Numbered from the stretch's first letter, positions 9,302-18,862 are shown. The stretch is DNA of 64,000 nt from Niabella insulamsoli (GCF_039652435.2 NZ_CP190246.1:3472001-3536000); one strand, 5' to 3'. Made by a program: numbers and translations. The notes: a model not told the origin generated them from the letters alone.

Positions 9302-11452
9302 TTACGCCGTCACTTTACCTTTTGATTTTGCGATCACTTCCTCAGCGATATTATTAGGCGCTGGGGCGTAGTGGGCGAACTCCATCGTAGAAGATGCACG
9401 GCCAGAAGACAAAGAACGCAATTGAGTAACATAACCAAACATTTCACTCAATGGAACTTTAGCTTTAATAACCTGAACGCCGGCCCGAGTATCCATACCT
9501 TCCATCAATCCACGACGACGGTTTAAGTCACCAGTAACATCACCCATGTATTGCTCGGGAGTTAATACTTCCACTTTCATGATCGGTTCTAACAAAATCG
9601 GCTTCGCTTTTCTTCCCGCCTCACGGAAACCTTGTTTTGCACAAAGTTCGAATGACATCGCATCAGAATCCACAGGGTGGAAGCTTCCGTCGAATATGCG
9701 GATTTTCAGGTTATCTACCGGATAGTTTGCCAAAACACCACTTGTCATGGCAGACTCAAAACCTTTCTGAATCGCAGGGATAAATTCTCTTGGAATCGCT
9801 CCACCTACGATATTGTTTACAAATTGGAATGACTTATCAGGGTTTTCTTTTTGCCATTCTTCATCCACAGGGCCTAAGCTAAACTGCACATCGGCAAATT
9901 TACCACGACCACCGGTTTGCTTTTTCAAAGTTTCGCGGTGTTCGATCGTTGTATTAAACGCCTCTTTGTAAGCCACCTGCGGTGCACCCTGGTTCACTTC
10001 TACTTTAAATTCACGACGCATACGGTCGATGATAATTTCAAGGTGAAGCTCACCCATACCGCTAAGGATCGTCTGGCCGGTATCTTCATCTGTTTTTACA
10101 CGAAGTGTTGGATCTTCTTCAACTAATTTTGCGATTGCCATACCCATTTTGTCAACGTCAGCCTGTGTTTTAGGCTCAACCGCTACCGAGATCACCGGCT
10201 CGGGAATGAACATGTTCTCCAGGGTGATCGGATGGTTTTCGTCGCAAAGCGTATCACCGGTTTTAATTTCTTTAAAACCTACCGCTGCGCCAATATCTCC
10301 TGCTTCGATAAAGTCAACCGGATTTTGTTTGTTCGCAAACATTTTCATGATACGGCTGATACGCTCTTTTTTACCGCTACGCACATTCAGTACATAAGAA
10401 CCGGCATCTAAATGTCCGCTGTAGCAACGGAAAAACGCCAGGCGTCCTACGAATGGATCGGTCATAATTTTAAACGCCAGCGCTGCAAAAGGTTCTTTCG
10501 CATCAGGCTTGCGCACTAATTTCTTTTCTGAATCTTCCGGATCTGTTCCTTCAATTGCTTCAACATCAACTGGCGAAGGCAGGTAACGGCAAACAGCGTC
10601 TAAAGCAGTTTGTACCCCTTTATTTTTGAAAGAAGAACCGCACATCATAGGAACGATGCTCAGGTCAATCGTAGCTTTACGAATCGCTGTATGAATTTCT
10701 TCTTCAGAAATGGTATCAGGATCGTCGAAGAATTTTTCCATCAACTGGTCGTCGTATTCAGCAACTGCTTCAACTAATTGTGCTCTCCATTCGTTCGCTT
10801 CGTCCACCATATCAGCAGGAATATCGATTTCATCGAAAGTCATTCCTTCTGTTTCCATGTGCCAGATAATTCCTTTCATTTTGATCAGGTCAACGACACC
10901 TTTAAAATCATCTTCTGCACCAATAGGCAACTGAAGCGGCACGGCTTTAGAGCCCAGCATTTCGCGAACCTGTTTCACCACGTTCAGAAAGTCTGCACCC
11001 TGACGATCCATTTTATTTACAAAACCGATACGCGGAACTTTGTAACGGTTGGCCTGGCGCCAAACTGTTTCTGATTGAGGCTCTACACCATCAACCGCCG
11101 AGAACAACGCGATCAGACCATCCAAAACACGCATAGAACGCTCTACCTCAACGGTAAAATCCACGTGACCGGGCGTATCGATAATATTGAAAGAATATTC
11201 TTTGGTAGAACCGGCAACAACTTTTCCCTTATCAGTCGGGAACTGCCATTTACAGCTTACCGCAGCAGAGGTAATGGTAATACCACGCTCTTTTTCCTGC
11301 TCCATCCAGTCGGTGGTAGCAGCGCCATCGTGTACCTCACCAATTCGGTGAATCATACCCGTGTAACGCAAAATACGTTCGGTTGTGGTGGTTTTACCAG
11401 CGTCAATGTGAGCGGCAATACCAAAGTTTCTTTGAAATTTTAAATCTGCCAT
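9302..11452 (-). CDS. fusA: Translation elongation factor G
   Basis: A full-length 716-residue EF-G. It has the GTP-binding motifs AHIDAGKTTTT (14-24), DTPGHVDF (G3) and NKMD (G4), followed by domains II-V. It catalyses ribosomal translocation with GTP hydrolysis. The C-terminal SLSSGRASSTMEFAHYAPAP block is typical. It stands alone here rather than in an str operon with rpsL and rpsG. Its own promoter is suggested by a TACCTTTG element about 100 bp upstream. Some Bacteroidota carry more than one EF-G, so a second copy elsewhere is possible. Confidence 0.97.
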   Translation of the reverse strand: MADLKFQRNFGIAAHIDAGKTTTTERILRYTGMIHRIGEVHDGAATTDWMEQEKERGITITSAAVSCKWQFPTDKGKVVAGSTKEYSFNIIDTPGHVDFTVEVERSMRVLDGLIALFSAVDGVEPQSETVWRQANRYKVPRIGFVNKMDRQGADFLNVVKQVREMLGSKAVPLQLPIGAEDDFKGVVDLIKMKGIIWHMETEGMTFDEIDIPADMVDEANEWRAQLVEAVAEYDDQLMEKFFDDPDTISEEEIHTAIRKATIDLSIVPMMCGSSFKNKGVQTALDAVCRYLPSPVDVEAIEGTDPEDSEKKLVRKPDAKEPFAALAFKIMTDPFVGRLAFFRCYSGHLDAGSYVLNVRSGKKERISRIMKMFANKQNPVDFIEAGDIGAAVGFKEIKTGDTLCDENHPITLENMFIPEPVISVAVEPKTQADVDKMGMAIAKLVEEDPTLRVKTDEDTGQTILSGMGELHLEIIIDRMRREFKVEVNQGAPQVAYKEAFNTTIEHRETLKKQTGGRGKFADVQFSLGPVDEEWQKENPDKSFQFVNNIVGGAIPREFIPAIQKGFESAMTSGVLANYPVDNLKIRIFDGSFHPVDSDAMSFELCAKQGFREAGRKAKPILLEPIMKVEVLTPEQYMGDVTGDLNRRRGLMEGMDTRAGVQVIKAKVPLSEMFGYVTQLRSLSSGRASSTMEFAHYAPAPNNIAEEVIAKSKGKVTA

Positions 11453-11784
11453 GATTATTCTTAGTTGAATTATAAACTTTTAAATACTTAAGTTAATGGT
11501 TATCAATGTGATTAAAATCAGGTAACTTAAGCCTCTAATTTAAGGCTGCAAAGGTAAGGAAATAAGCATAATTAGTAATTTGATTTTTTTGTAACCAGCA
11601 ATAGTAGTTCTATCAGCGATTTTGCGACGCTCCTTTGTTTTGTGATATATGCCCGGATGGCAGCAGCTTGCTAGTTTTGACACCAGTATTATGATAAACT
11701 TTTGAAGTGTTTAGTCCGCTACATTTTTATCTATTCCTGCTCTGTTTTAAACAAATAAACGGTATATGATAAAAGGTTTGTTTA
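11453..11784. other. 332-bp intergenic region upstream of fusA
   Basis: This stretch holds the predicted fusA promoter and an about 90-nt 5' leader nearest fusA. The part from about 11600 to 11784 contains no convincing ORF, hairpin with T-tract, or repeat that I can see. Confidence 0.6.
11549..11556 (-). promoter_or_regulatory. Predicted -7 element of fusA
   Basis: The minus strand reads TACCTTTG, matching the Bacteroidota -7 consensus TAnnTTTG, and continues GCAGCC exactly as at the predicted queA promoter. No clear -33 TTTG is visible. Transcription would start near 11541. Confidence 0.55.
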
Positions 11785-12192
11785 TTATTTCTTTTCAGCC
11801 TTTATCAACAAATGCTCATCTCTGCTTTTTATAAAAAGGGTATTTCCCGAGACGCCATAGTTGACAGTTAAATCCTGCAATTTTCGAGCATCATAAGCGA
11901 TACCATAGCACGCCGGAAGTGTAGTTAGCCCCTCTTCTGTACTAAATATTATCGTATTTTCATTAATTTGATACGTTCCCGAAAAATTATCACAACCGCT
12001 CATCAGATATACGGAATCATTTTCAAGAAACCTCAAATAGCCGTCTCTGATATTAGAGGCCTTAGATTTTACAATCCATTCTCCCACAATATCGCCTCCA
12101 TTTAGCACATATCTATCCTCTTTACTACAAGAATTTAAAATAGCAATAATGGCTAATCCTAATATAGAATATTCCAGTTTTTTATTTTTCAT
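11785..12192 (-). CDS. META-domain-like lipoprotein
   Basis: The start at 12192 gives a 135-residue protein with a lipoprotein signal: MKNKKLEY, a hydrophobic stretch and the lipobox ILNSC. The mature part contains GCDNFSGTYQINENTIIFS, which matches the pattern of META/HslJ-like domains (GCNxFSGxY). The open frame extends 32 codons upstream to 12288, but that would bury the signal peptide. It is probably anchored at the outer membrane. Function unknown. A second META-like lipoprotein lies 1.9 kb away at 14052-14819. Confidence 0.68.
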   Translation of the reverse strand: MKNKKLEYSILGLAIIAILNSCSKEDRYVLNGGDIVGEWIVKSKASNIRDGYLRFLENDSVYLMSGCDNFSGTYQINENTIIFSTEEGLTTLPACYGIAYDARKLQDLTVNYGVSGNTLFIKSRDEHLLIKAEKK

Positions 12193-12288
12193 AAAACTAA
12201 TTTTAAAGGATAACGGATAAAACTTACCATACGCAACATGCGTTATGACTTTCCCTTTTTTTAAAGAGTATCTACGTATTTTGTTCAT

Positions 12289-12321
12289 ATATAATCGGAA
12301 CGATGAACAGTGCGACGCAAT
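12289..12321. repeat. 33-bp dispersed repeat, copy A
   Basis: It matches 14882-14914 at 31 of 33 positions, with a core TAATCGGAACGAT then AGTGCGACGCAAT. Both copies lie between minus-strand genes. Confidence 0.65.
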
Positions 12322-12426
12322 GTTGATGCTACCTGTATCGCAGCCCGGTTCATAAGAATCACTTCAATATCCCTAAATCATCAACCTGCTTTTGCGTTGA
12401 CAGCTCTTTGCATAAACCTATTCGAT

Positions 12427-12460
12427 AAAAAAAGCCTCAAAGATTATACATCGATGAGGC
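12427..12460 (-). terminator. Terminator of the MscS-like channel gene
   Basis: Minus-strand arms GCCTCA (12460-12455) and TGAGGC (12439-12434) with a 15-nt loop are followed by a run of T. It lies 50 bp past the channel stop codon. Confidence 0.7.
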
Positions 12461-12509
12461 TCGTGCCTGTTCCTGTATGGCGGTTTGATAAACCAGGCCG
12501 GTAACCCGG

Positions 12510-13829
12510 CTATTGGTCTTTGTTCTTTAGCCTGGAAAAGAAACTTTTCACTTCTTCGCCGGCAGCCTCTCGGCCACCTAAACCGAAGGATAGCGCGAAA
12601 GCAACCGCTATCGCTCCCAAGCTCAATCCAAAGGCCAGTTCAATTATATTATTGGCAATACCCATCGCGTGAAGCCCCATGGCCAGGAAAATCACAATGA
12701 TCGCGCCCCTCACAATGGCTGCGGTAAATTTATTCGCCTGTTTATTATTGAGAAAAAGGTTGGTGGCAAAGTTGGCCACAAAATTGCCTAACGCCAGGAT
12801 AAGTAAACCGAACACAATCTTGCCAGCTACCGCCAGCACTTTATCCAGAATATCCACCACTTCCATCAGGCCCAATTGTTTGGACGCTTCCACAATACCC
12901 ACGTAGATAATAAAAGCATAGGCCAAATTGGTTATGACTTTAACCAAATCGAATTTTCCCAACACATTGTCAAGTTTTAACTTATGCACCAGCGTGTTCA
13001 CCTGAAAACTGCGGAGCAAATCGCCCAACAATGATGATATAAACCTGCCGCCAATGGCTGCGGCCAGTAAAATAATCGACGCATAAGCAATGCTCGGAAT
13101 GGCGTTTATAAATGTATCAAGCATATTAGTGGCGGGGTCGGTGATCACCTGCATGTTCAGCTTCTCTAATGCAATAATCAGAATGGGCACAAAAACCACG
13201 ATGAAGGCAATATTTTTCAGGATGTTCACAATATCGAAACCGCGAGTATCCACCTGCTTTAGATCTTTGCTTATTTCGGTAACGTTCGTGTCAAATTCGT
13301 TTTTGTCTTTAATGTTTGAAATGCTGGGCAGCAACGCTCGTATTTTATCACCGGAGGCGCTGATGAGGTCGGCCACAATTTTCGCCAGGAAGTACCCCAC
13401 ATAAGCGATGATGCCAGCGGCCAGGATATTGGGTATGGCCCCAAAAAACTTAGCCGTCATTTGGTTGAGCGGGGCCAAAACATCGCCGCTAACGCCCATC
13501 AGGCTCAATGTCGCCATTAGCACGATGATCATCAACAGGTAATAGACCAGTTTTCCAGCGAACTTCGAAAGCGAGAAACCAGCTTCCGTTTTTCTGTCAA
13601 CTCCGGCTTTCGCCAAAATATTTTTCACCAGCCTGCCTACAAATTTTGCGATGATATAGCCGATAATCAGCAACAACAGGCCGCCCACTATATGCAATGC
13701 CGGACCTGTCAAACCCAGCCATTTTCCAAGATCATAAAACTGGTTGGCTACGGTAGAGGAAGCCCCGTTGAAGTAGTCATCGGCAGGGACGTTTTGTTGT
13801 AAACTAAACTTCGAAAATAAGTTAAGCAT
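12510..13829 (-). CDS. Mechanosensitive ion channel family protein (conserved TM-helix type)
   Basis: A 439-residue protein with many glycine-rich hydrophobic helices, repeated in pattern: LHIVGGLLLLIIGYIIAKFVG, IPNILAAGIIAYVGYFLAKIV and KIVFGLLILALGNFVANFATN. Each resembles the MSC_TM conserved helix found in small-conductance mechanosensitive channel relatives. The C-terminal AFGLSLGAIAVAFALSFGLGG is the pore-like helix, but the usual cytoplasmic MscS beta domain is absent after it. It probably responds to osmotic stress at the inner membrane. Transcribed alone, with its own terminator. Confidence 0.8.
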   Translation of the reverse strand: MLNLFSKFSLQQNVPADDYFNGASSTVANQFYDLGKWLGLTGPALHIVGGLLLLIIGYIIAKFVGRLVKNILAKAGVDRKTEAGFSLSKFAGKLVYYLLMIIVLMATLSLMGVSGDVLAPLNQMTAKFFGAIPNILAAGIIAYVGYFLAKIVADLISASGDKIRALLPSISNIKDKNEFDTNVTEISKDLKQVDTRGFDIVNILKNIAFIVVFVPILIIALEKLNMQVITDPATNMLDTFINAIPSIAYASIILLAAAIGGRFISSLLGDLLRSFQVNTLVHKLKLDNVLGKFDLVKVITNLAYAFIIYVGIVEASKQLGLMEVVDILDKVLAVAGKIVFGLLILALGNFVANFATNLFLNNKQANKFTAAIVRGAIIVIFLAMGLHAMGIANNIIELAFGLSLGAIAVAFALSFGLGGREAAGEEVKSFFSRLKNKDQ

Positions 13830-14051
13830 GCTGTTCTGTTTTTGTTTTTAATAATAGACCCGTTCCGATGAGATGAAGCAAACTACAGTTAGCGCCAGTT
13901 ATTATGGTAATAATAAAAGACTGTTAGCGATGTTTCCGGAAATGACTTTTCTGGGTCAGTGTCTTTGTGATAGGCCGAAAGATAAGAAAAAAATATCATA
14001 CGACGAAACGCCGCATGTCAAACAGCAGGTCCTTTTTCCAGGTGGGAGTTT

Positions 14052-14819
14052 TTAAAGCTGGCTGGTTGCTTCCAGCAACAGTTCATTGTCTTTATCGAAC
14101 AATTTTAGGCGATTGCCGATAACCTGATATTTGGCGACAAGCGGCAGCACTTTTTTGAAAACGTCGTCGTTTTGCATGGCGCCTGTACAAAATTTTTCCG
14201 TTCCGGCCGCTGCTCCGAAATGAATAAGAAATGTGTCGTCAGCGTTCACCGGGAACGAAAACTGGTTGCAACCCACAAAGGCTGCGCCCTGACCGGTATT
14301 GGTGAAATCGAGGAAGGCTTTTTTTATGGTAAGCTGTTCATTGTCGGCGTTGATCATCGTTTTTATCCACCACTTCCGGGCGATGGAGCTCTTTTCATCA
14401 TCAGCCGCTTTGCGCGCTTTGAATAATACGGCGCCTTTGATATCGTAGAGCGTCAGCTGATCTGCTGCCAGTGAAAAAGTGTATACTTTTTTTAAGCCGG
14501 CCAGCAGATGATCGTCCGCCGCCTTATCTGTACATGAAGCAAGATGGGTAGTTATATTGTCGATTTTGATGCTGCTGTGATGCCCAAATTTTGGTGTAAA
14601 AGAAAAATAATGACACTTGCCTGCAGCGCCTGATTTATAAACGCTTCTCAGGTCGATATAAAGGGCATCAACATCAGTAATTCCATCCGCCAAAGTCACT
14701 TTCCATTTGTGGTGCAATCCTTCGGTATGCATCGTACTGGTTAACGGCGCATTTTTATAGCCACAGGCATGCATACACAAAAAAGCAACGATAGCTATTG
14801 TAATCCTGTAACTTTTCAT
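14052..14819 (-). CDS. META-domain-like lipoprotein, two-domain
   Basis: A 255-residue protein with a lipoprotein signal ending LCMHAC at Cys19. The C-terminal half has FVGCNQFSFPVNADDTFLIHFG and FCTGAMQNDDVFKKVLPLVAKYQV, the META/HslJ-like signature. The first half (KGAVLFKARK) ends in a way that echoes the last strand of the second (LFDKDNELLLEA), suggesting two tandem copies, the first degenerate. Probably an outer-membrane-anchored periplasmic or surface protein. Function unknown. Confidence 0.62.
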   Translation of the reverse strand: MKSYRITIAIVAFLCMHACGYKNAPLTSTMHTEGLHHKWKVTLADGITDVDALYIDLRSVYKSGAAGKCHYFSFTPKFGHHSSIKIDNITTHLASCTDKAADDHLLAGLKKVYTFSLAADQLTLYDIKGAVLFKARKAADDEKSSIARKWWIKTMINADNEQLTIKKAFLDFTNTGQGAAFVGCNQFSFPVNADDTFLIHFGAAAGTEKFCTGAMQNDDVFKKVLPLVAKYQVIGNRLKLFDKDNELLLEATSQL

Positions 14820-14881
14820 ACGTATATTTTTTGTTTACAGCCTGGCTGCCATTTTTTTTAATCGGAAAGAGTGCCGTCCAG

Positions 14882-14914
14882 ATATAATCGGAACGATAAA
14901 GAGTGCGACGCAAT
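14882..14914. repeat. 33-bp dispersed repeat, copy B
   Basis: Second copy of the element at 12289-12321, with two mismatches. It lies between the META lipoprotein start and the decarboxylase stop. Confidence 0.65.
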
Positions 14915-14952
14915 TTCGCCGATAGTATTACTGCCGTCGGGTTACAAAAAAT

Positions 14953-16434
14953 CTATCTCAAATACCCCAAAATCTTCAACATACTTTGCGCCGATTGTTC
15001 CTTGGCGTAGACCCATTCTTCCAGGTTACCGTTCTTGTCGTATTCGATAATGACGTGTTTAGGCGAAGGGATCAGGCAATGTTTAATGCCGCCGTAGCCG
15101 CTGATCTGATCCTGGTAAGCGCCGGTATGGAAAAAGCCAACATATAAAGGCTCTACATCCTGTTCGCTTTCCTTTTTTTCGAGTTCAAGAGCGTCAACGG
15201 GCATCACGCGTGAGTTTCCGACGCCGTAATCGTTTTTGATTTTGGGTAGAAACACCTCATTGATATGCTCTTCGCTGTCGTAATAATCGTGGCCGTCGCA
15301 GGTGATGCCGCCCAGCACTACGCGCTGGTATTCGTTATCCCATTTGTTGATGGGCAACATCAAAAACCGTTCGCCAATCCCCCAGGTATCGGGCAACGTG
15401 GTGATGAAAGAAGAGTCGATCATATACCAGGTTTCCCGATCATTTTGGCGCTTTTCCCCAATCACGCTATAAATATGCGCCATACTTTCGCCAACTGTGT
15501 AGCTGCCAAACTCGGTATAAATATTCGGCACAGGTACTTTTGCCTTTTTGCAGGCCGATTTGATATTGCTCACAATTTCATTGATCATGAACTGATAATC
15601 ATATTCAAACGCCAGGCTGTGCTTAATCGGAAAGCCGCCGCCAATATTGAGTGAGTCTAATTCCGGACAGATTTTTTTTAGCTGACAATAGAGGTTGATA
15701 CTCTTGCGCAATTCACTCCAATAATAGATATCGTCTTTGATACCTTTGTTTAGAAAGATGTGCAGCATCTTCAATTGAAACTTATCCTCATTCCCTTCAA
15801 TCTCGTCCACATAAAACTCCAACACATCTTTTGCCCGAATCCCTAACCGCGATGTGTAAAAAGGGAAAGTTGGCTCTTCTTCTGCGGCAATACGGATACC
15901 TATTTTAAAAGGGTCTTTGCTTTTTACACTCCGTTTATAAAGGTTCAGTTCATCCTTATTGTCCAATACCGGAATGACATTTTTAAAACCGCTATTGATC
16001 AGCTTTGCAATGCGCGAGGTATAATTTTTCTGTTTAAACCCGTTACAAACAATATTGATGTCTTTCGTGATTTTTCGCCGCTTATACAACTGGTTGATAA
16101 TATCGATGTCGTAAGCAAAAGAAGTTTCTAAATGGATATTGTGCTTGAGCGCTTCTCCAACCACAAAAGAAAAGTGAGAGCTTTTGGTGCAATACGTATA
16201 AAAATATTTGCCTTCATACTTATATTTTTTCATCGCGTTGGCAAAGTACTGTTTGGCCTTATTGATATTGATCCCGATTTTAGGCAGATAGCTAACTTTT
16301 AACGGCGTGCCGTATTTTTTTACCAAAGCCTTATAATCTATTCCATTAAAAATGAGATCACCTTTTTTTACTTCAATACCTTCCTGCGGAAAGTTAAAGG
16401 TTTGCTCAACCAATCCTAAGTATGAATTATTCAT
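14953..16434 (-). CDS. speA: PLP-dependent arginine decarboxylase-like protein (fold III)
   Basis: A 493-residue member of the ornithine/diaminopimelate/arginine decarboxylase fold. The likely Schiff-base lysine is Lys84 in YTYCTKSSHFSF. A glycine-rich phosphate loop LNIGGGFPIKH lies mid-protein, and GAYQDQISGYGGIKHCLIP near the end resembles the C-terminal active-site region. Arginine decarboxylation would give agmatine for polyamine synthesis. It is shorter than the 630-660 residue SpeA of enterobacteria but of a size seen in Bacteroidota homologues. Substrate is assigned by family resemblance only. No other polyamine gene is adjacent. Confidence 0.8.
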   Translation of the reverse strand: MNNSYLGLVEQTFNFPQEGIEVKKGDLIFNGIDYKALVKKYGTPLKVSYLPKIGININKAKQYFANAMKKYKYEGKYFYTYCTKSSHFSFVVGEALKHNIHLETSFAYDIDIINQLYKRRKITKDINIVCNGFKQKNYTSRIAKLINSGFKNVIPVLDNKDELNLYKRSVKSKDPFKIGIRIAAEEEPTFPFYTSRLGIRAKDVLEFYVDEIEGNEDKFQLKMLHIFLNKGIKDDIYYWSELRKSINLYCQLKKICPELDSLNIGGGFPIKHSLAFEYDYQFMINEIVSNIKSACKKAKVPVPNIYTEFGSYTVGESMAHIYSVIGEKRQNDRETWYMIDSSFITTLPDTWGIGERFLMLPINKWDNEYQRVVLGGITCDGHDYYDSEEHINEVFLPKIKNDYGVGNSRVMPVDALELEKKESEQDVEPLYVGFFHTGAYQDQISGYGGIKHCLIPSPKHVIIEYDKNGNLEEWVYAKEQSAQSMLKILGYLR

Positions 16435-16539
16435 TTGCCATAACGCCGGCTGCTCCGGTACTTATTGATTTAAAATTGCACGCTAAATTAGGAATAATAC
16501 TGCATTTTCAACAATATTTACAAGCTCCGGGCCAAAAGC

Positions 16540-16573
16540 AAAACGGGTTACTGCTGCTGCAATAACCCGTTTT
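16540..16573. terminator. Terminator-like hairpin after surface protein A gene
   Basis: Perfect 11-bp arms AAAACGGGTTA (16540-16550) and TAACCCGTTTT (16563-16573) with a 12-nt loop lie 30 bp beyond the stop codon of the gene on the minus strand. The T-run comes from the stem itself. Confidence 0.6.
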
Positions 16574-16604
16574 AACAAAGGAATATTAAAACCCGGACGA
16601 AGCG

Positions 16605-17780
16605 TTACTCATGCACCACTTTCACCACTTTGGAGACGCGCTTGGCGCCGTCTTTATCAAACTGAACGATCCGAACATATTTGGCGCTTTGGGCCAGGTC
16701 GGCTCCCGCTTCCACATCACTCATCTTTTTGGTACAGGCAGCCGTGAAGCTCAAACCGATCATCGCCAGCATCAACCATTTTTTTTGAGAACGCCTGATG
16801 CTGCCGGGAACGAATAATAAAAGAGAAAGCAAACCCATACCGGCAATCACCGCACCTGATACAGCCGCTTCAAACTGATAGTTGAGTGTCGTTGCTGATG
16901 CGCCGTCTTCTGCCTTGGAGTCTATGAGTCCCAGCTGCTTCCAAACAATACCGTCAACCGAGCCTTCTACTGCAAACTCTTTGCTGTTCGATTCGCTGAG
17001 TGTTTGCCAGTCTACGCGTAGCAAGCCGTTGCTGTAGATAGCGCTGATGGTTCCAAACACTGCCGGAAGCGGCTGGCTTACCGATCCGATGCCGATCGCG
17101 CTGATATTACTTTGCATCGTGCCGCTCAGCGTACTGTTTTCGGTATTGCCAGATGCGGTTGCCGAACCACTGAGATCGACCCAGTGGCTACCATCCCAGC
17201 CTACCAGTCTTAAGTTGTTTTGTAAACCAAAATCAGTCATATCAGGAATACTCACTGTAATGGTTTTACCCGAGGCGTCACCGCTCAGGTCCTGCCAATC
17301 CCATTGGCCATAAGGACTAACGCCTACAATCGGGCTTGATAAATTACCAATGCTGTGGGCTCCGCCACTCGCTCCTGTTGAAGTCGGGTCGAGGTTGCCC
17401 GAAGGATCGCCTACGATCCAAGCCGTTGCATAAATACCTGTTGATGCTGGAGCCGTGATCGTCAGCGTTCTTAAATCGCTGTTTTGCCCCGTCGGGAAAG
17501 TAAAAGAGGCTGCGGCGGCATTATTGCCATAATATTTTACATAACCGTCGATATAAGCAGTACCGTCAGCCGCGTTGGTATAAGTGGCTGCGCCCAGCGC
17601 ACTGAAATAACCCGGCGAAGCCGAACGGTCGGTGCTCCAGGTTTGGCCGCCGGGAGTTGAAAGGCTTACCGTTCCAAAATTGGCAGCCTCCGAACCACTG
17701 AATACGTGGTTGCCTGTTTGGGCAAAACTCCATTGTACAAAGCCAGTTGATAATATAAAAAACGCTATATATTTTAACAT
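16605..17780 (-). CDS. Secreted/surface protein A (paralogue of 19933-21111)
   Basis: A 391-residue protein with a signal peptide ending SFAQ. The mature N-terminal half is Gly/Ser/Thr-rich. A segment LPAVFGTISAIYSNGLLRVDW followed by LSESNSKEFAVEGSVDG resembles the fn3-like block common before sorting regions in Bacteroidota secreted proteins. The end is odd: a hydrophobic helix GMGLLSLLLFVPG, then basic residues, then MLAMIGLSFTAAC which looks like an internal lipobox, then a polar tail with KYVRIVQFDKDGAKR. The mature region is nearly identical to its paralogue, whereas the signal peptide is unrelated. Function unknown. Confidence 0.75.
   Translation of the reverse strand: MLKYIAFFILSTGFVQWSFAQTGNHVFSGSEAANFGTVSLSTPGGQTWSTDRSASPGYFSALGAATYTNAADGTAYIDGYVKYYGNNAAAASFTFPTGQNSDLRTLTITAPASTGIYATAWIVGDPSGNLDPTSTGASGGAHSIGNLSSPIVGVSPYGQWDWQDLSGDASGKTITVSIPDMTDFGLQNNLRLVGWDGSHWVDLSGSATASGNTENSTLSGTMQSNISAIGIGSVSQPLPAVFGTISAIYSNGLLRVDWQTLSESNSKEFAVEGSVDGIVWKQLGLIDSKAEDGASATTLNYQFEAAVSGAVIAGMGLLSLLLFVPGSIRRSQKKWLMLAMIGLSFTAACTKKMSDVEAGADLAQSAKYVRIVQFDKDGAKRVSKVVKVVHE
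16616..17714. repeat. ~1.1 kb tandem duplication, copy A
   Basis: Almost identical to 19943-21042. Differences are scattered substitutions plus one short divergent block near 17328-17362. Both copies code for surface protein bodies without the signal peptides. Confidence 0.9.
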
Positions 17781-17858
17781 ATTTGAAAGGAATAGAAGTT
17801 GATAAATGGTGTATCGCGGGAAGCAAGTATATCTGCGACCAATGATGTTGGAACATCA

Positions 17859-18680
17859 TTAGTTGCCGATACGGATATAGCTAATCCCCGTGCCCTTACC
17901 AAAATACATACTTGTATTTGCGGGCACAGTGCCTCCAACGCCCCATCCAACGCCGAAGTTGACACTTCTTGTGCTCGTATACGTTACCAGGAACGTTGTT
18001 CCTAATCCAAAATTGGATTGGGTGGTGTTATTATGCGCAACATTCATGTGGATGCGCGTGTTACCCGACTGATTGGCGAAATCGTTGAAAAAGCTGCTGA
18101 CGTAAACGCTTGTCGATCCATTGAGAGGCGAAGTTATTCCACCGTCGATGGTGTAGGTAACGAGGTAGGTGCCCGCTGGAATCGTCAGCACATCCGTTCC
18201 TGAATTGTAAGAAGCCCCTGGGATTGTGTTGGTCATTACAGCATCGTTGGTAAAATGACTCCAGCCTCCCGAGCCTCCTCTGCTCATATTCTCGGTTTGA
18301 GACAATCTTACCGAAATCGCACCCGTAAGAGAAGCGTTGCTGTATTTCAACACGCCGCTTGCATCAGCGACAACATTACGGTCTGAAATCGTCGTCGAGG
18401 TTTGCATATTTTCAAATCGAACAGGGTTATCGGTTCCGGTTGAAGCGACATGCAATTTATTCGTCGGTGCTGCACTGGTACCAATACCAACATTGCCGTT
18501 ATCTTTCTTCACAACAGTTTTTGAGCCGTTGGTAGCCTCTACTTCCAAGTTAGTATTTGAACTAATAGTGGTTGGGTTTGAACCAACTTTTACCTGCGCA
18601 TAAGTGTTGGTAACAAAAAACATAGAAAAGCTACAAGCAGTTGTCATTAGCAGTTTAGATATTCTTGACATAGGAATCAT
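17859..18680 (-). CDS. Secreted protein with GNVGIGT N-terminal motif
   Basis: The start at 18680 gives 273 residues, MIPMSRISKLLM, with a signal peptide ending TYAQ. After it comes KVGSNPTTISSNTNLEVEA and DNGNVGIGT, a module shared with the two paralogues upstream and reminiscent of tail-fibre-like surface proteins. The C-terminal half is different in sequence from its paralogues and could be another jelly-roll: IPAGTYLVTYTIDGG, then YVSSFFNDF and GTGISYIRIGN at the end. The frame is open 30 codons upstream, but that extension lacks a signal sequence. Probably exported. Role unknown. Confidence 0.72.
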   Translation of the reverse strand: MIPMSRISKLLMTTACSFSMFFVTNTYAQVKVGSNPTTISSNTNLEVEATNGSKTVVKKDNGNVGIGTSAAPTNKLHVASTGTDNPVRFENMQTSTTISDRNVVADASGVLKYSNASLTGAISVRLSQTENMSRGGSGGWSHFTNDAVMTNTIPGASYNSGTDVLTIPAGTYLVTYTIDGGITSPLNGSTSVYVSSFFNDFANQSGNTRIHMNVAHNNTTQSNFGLGTTFLVTYTSTRSVNFGVGWGVGGTVPANTSMYFGKGTGISYIRIGN

Positions 18681-18862
18681 CTTTGTGTTTAGAATTATTT
18701 TTAAAAAACTTCCGCAAAGAGAAGATTTATACGAATGACCGTCAACATATAATCGATGAAGCCGGCGCATTTTTCGACGGGTCAGGGCAATTTTCTCGAC
18801 AAGAATAATCTGGCTATAGAACTTTGACAGAATTTTCAGTTGAAAAACCTATAGCCCATAAA

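Larger units (their letters stand above)
12193..12509. other. 317-bp intergenic region between MscS-like gene and lipoprotein
   Basis: It holds a 33-bp dispersed repeat (12289-12321) and the terminator of the channel gene (12427-12460). ORFs of 60-70 codons here have no recognisable features, so I see no gene. Confidence 0.6.

Noticed and set aside
13873..14055. Plus-strand 60-codon ORF between minus-strand genes
   Set aside because: No motif or signal and no start context; it overlaps the end of the META lipoprotein gene.
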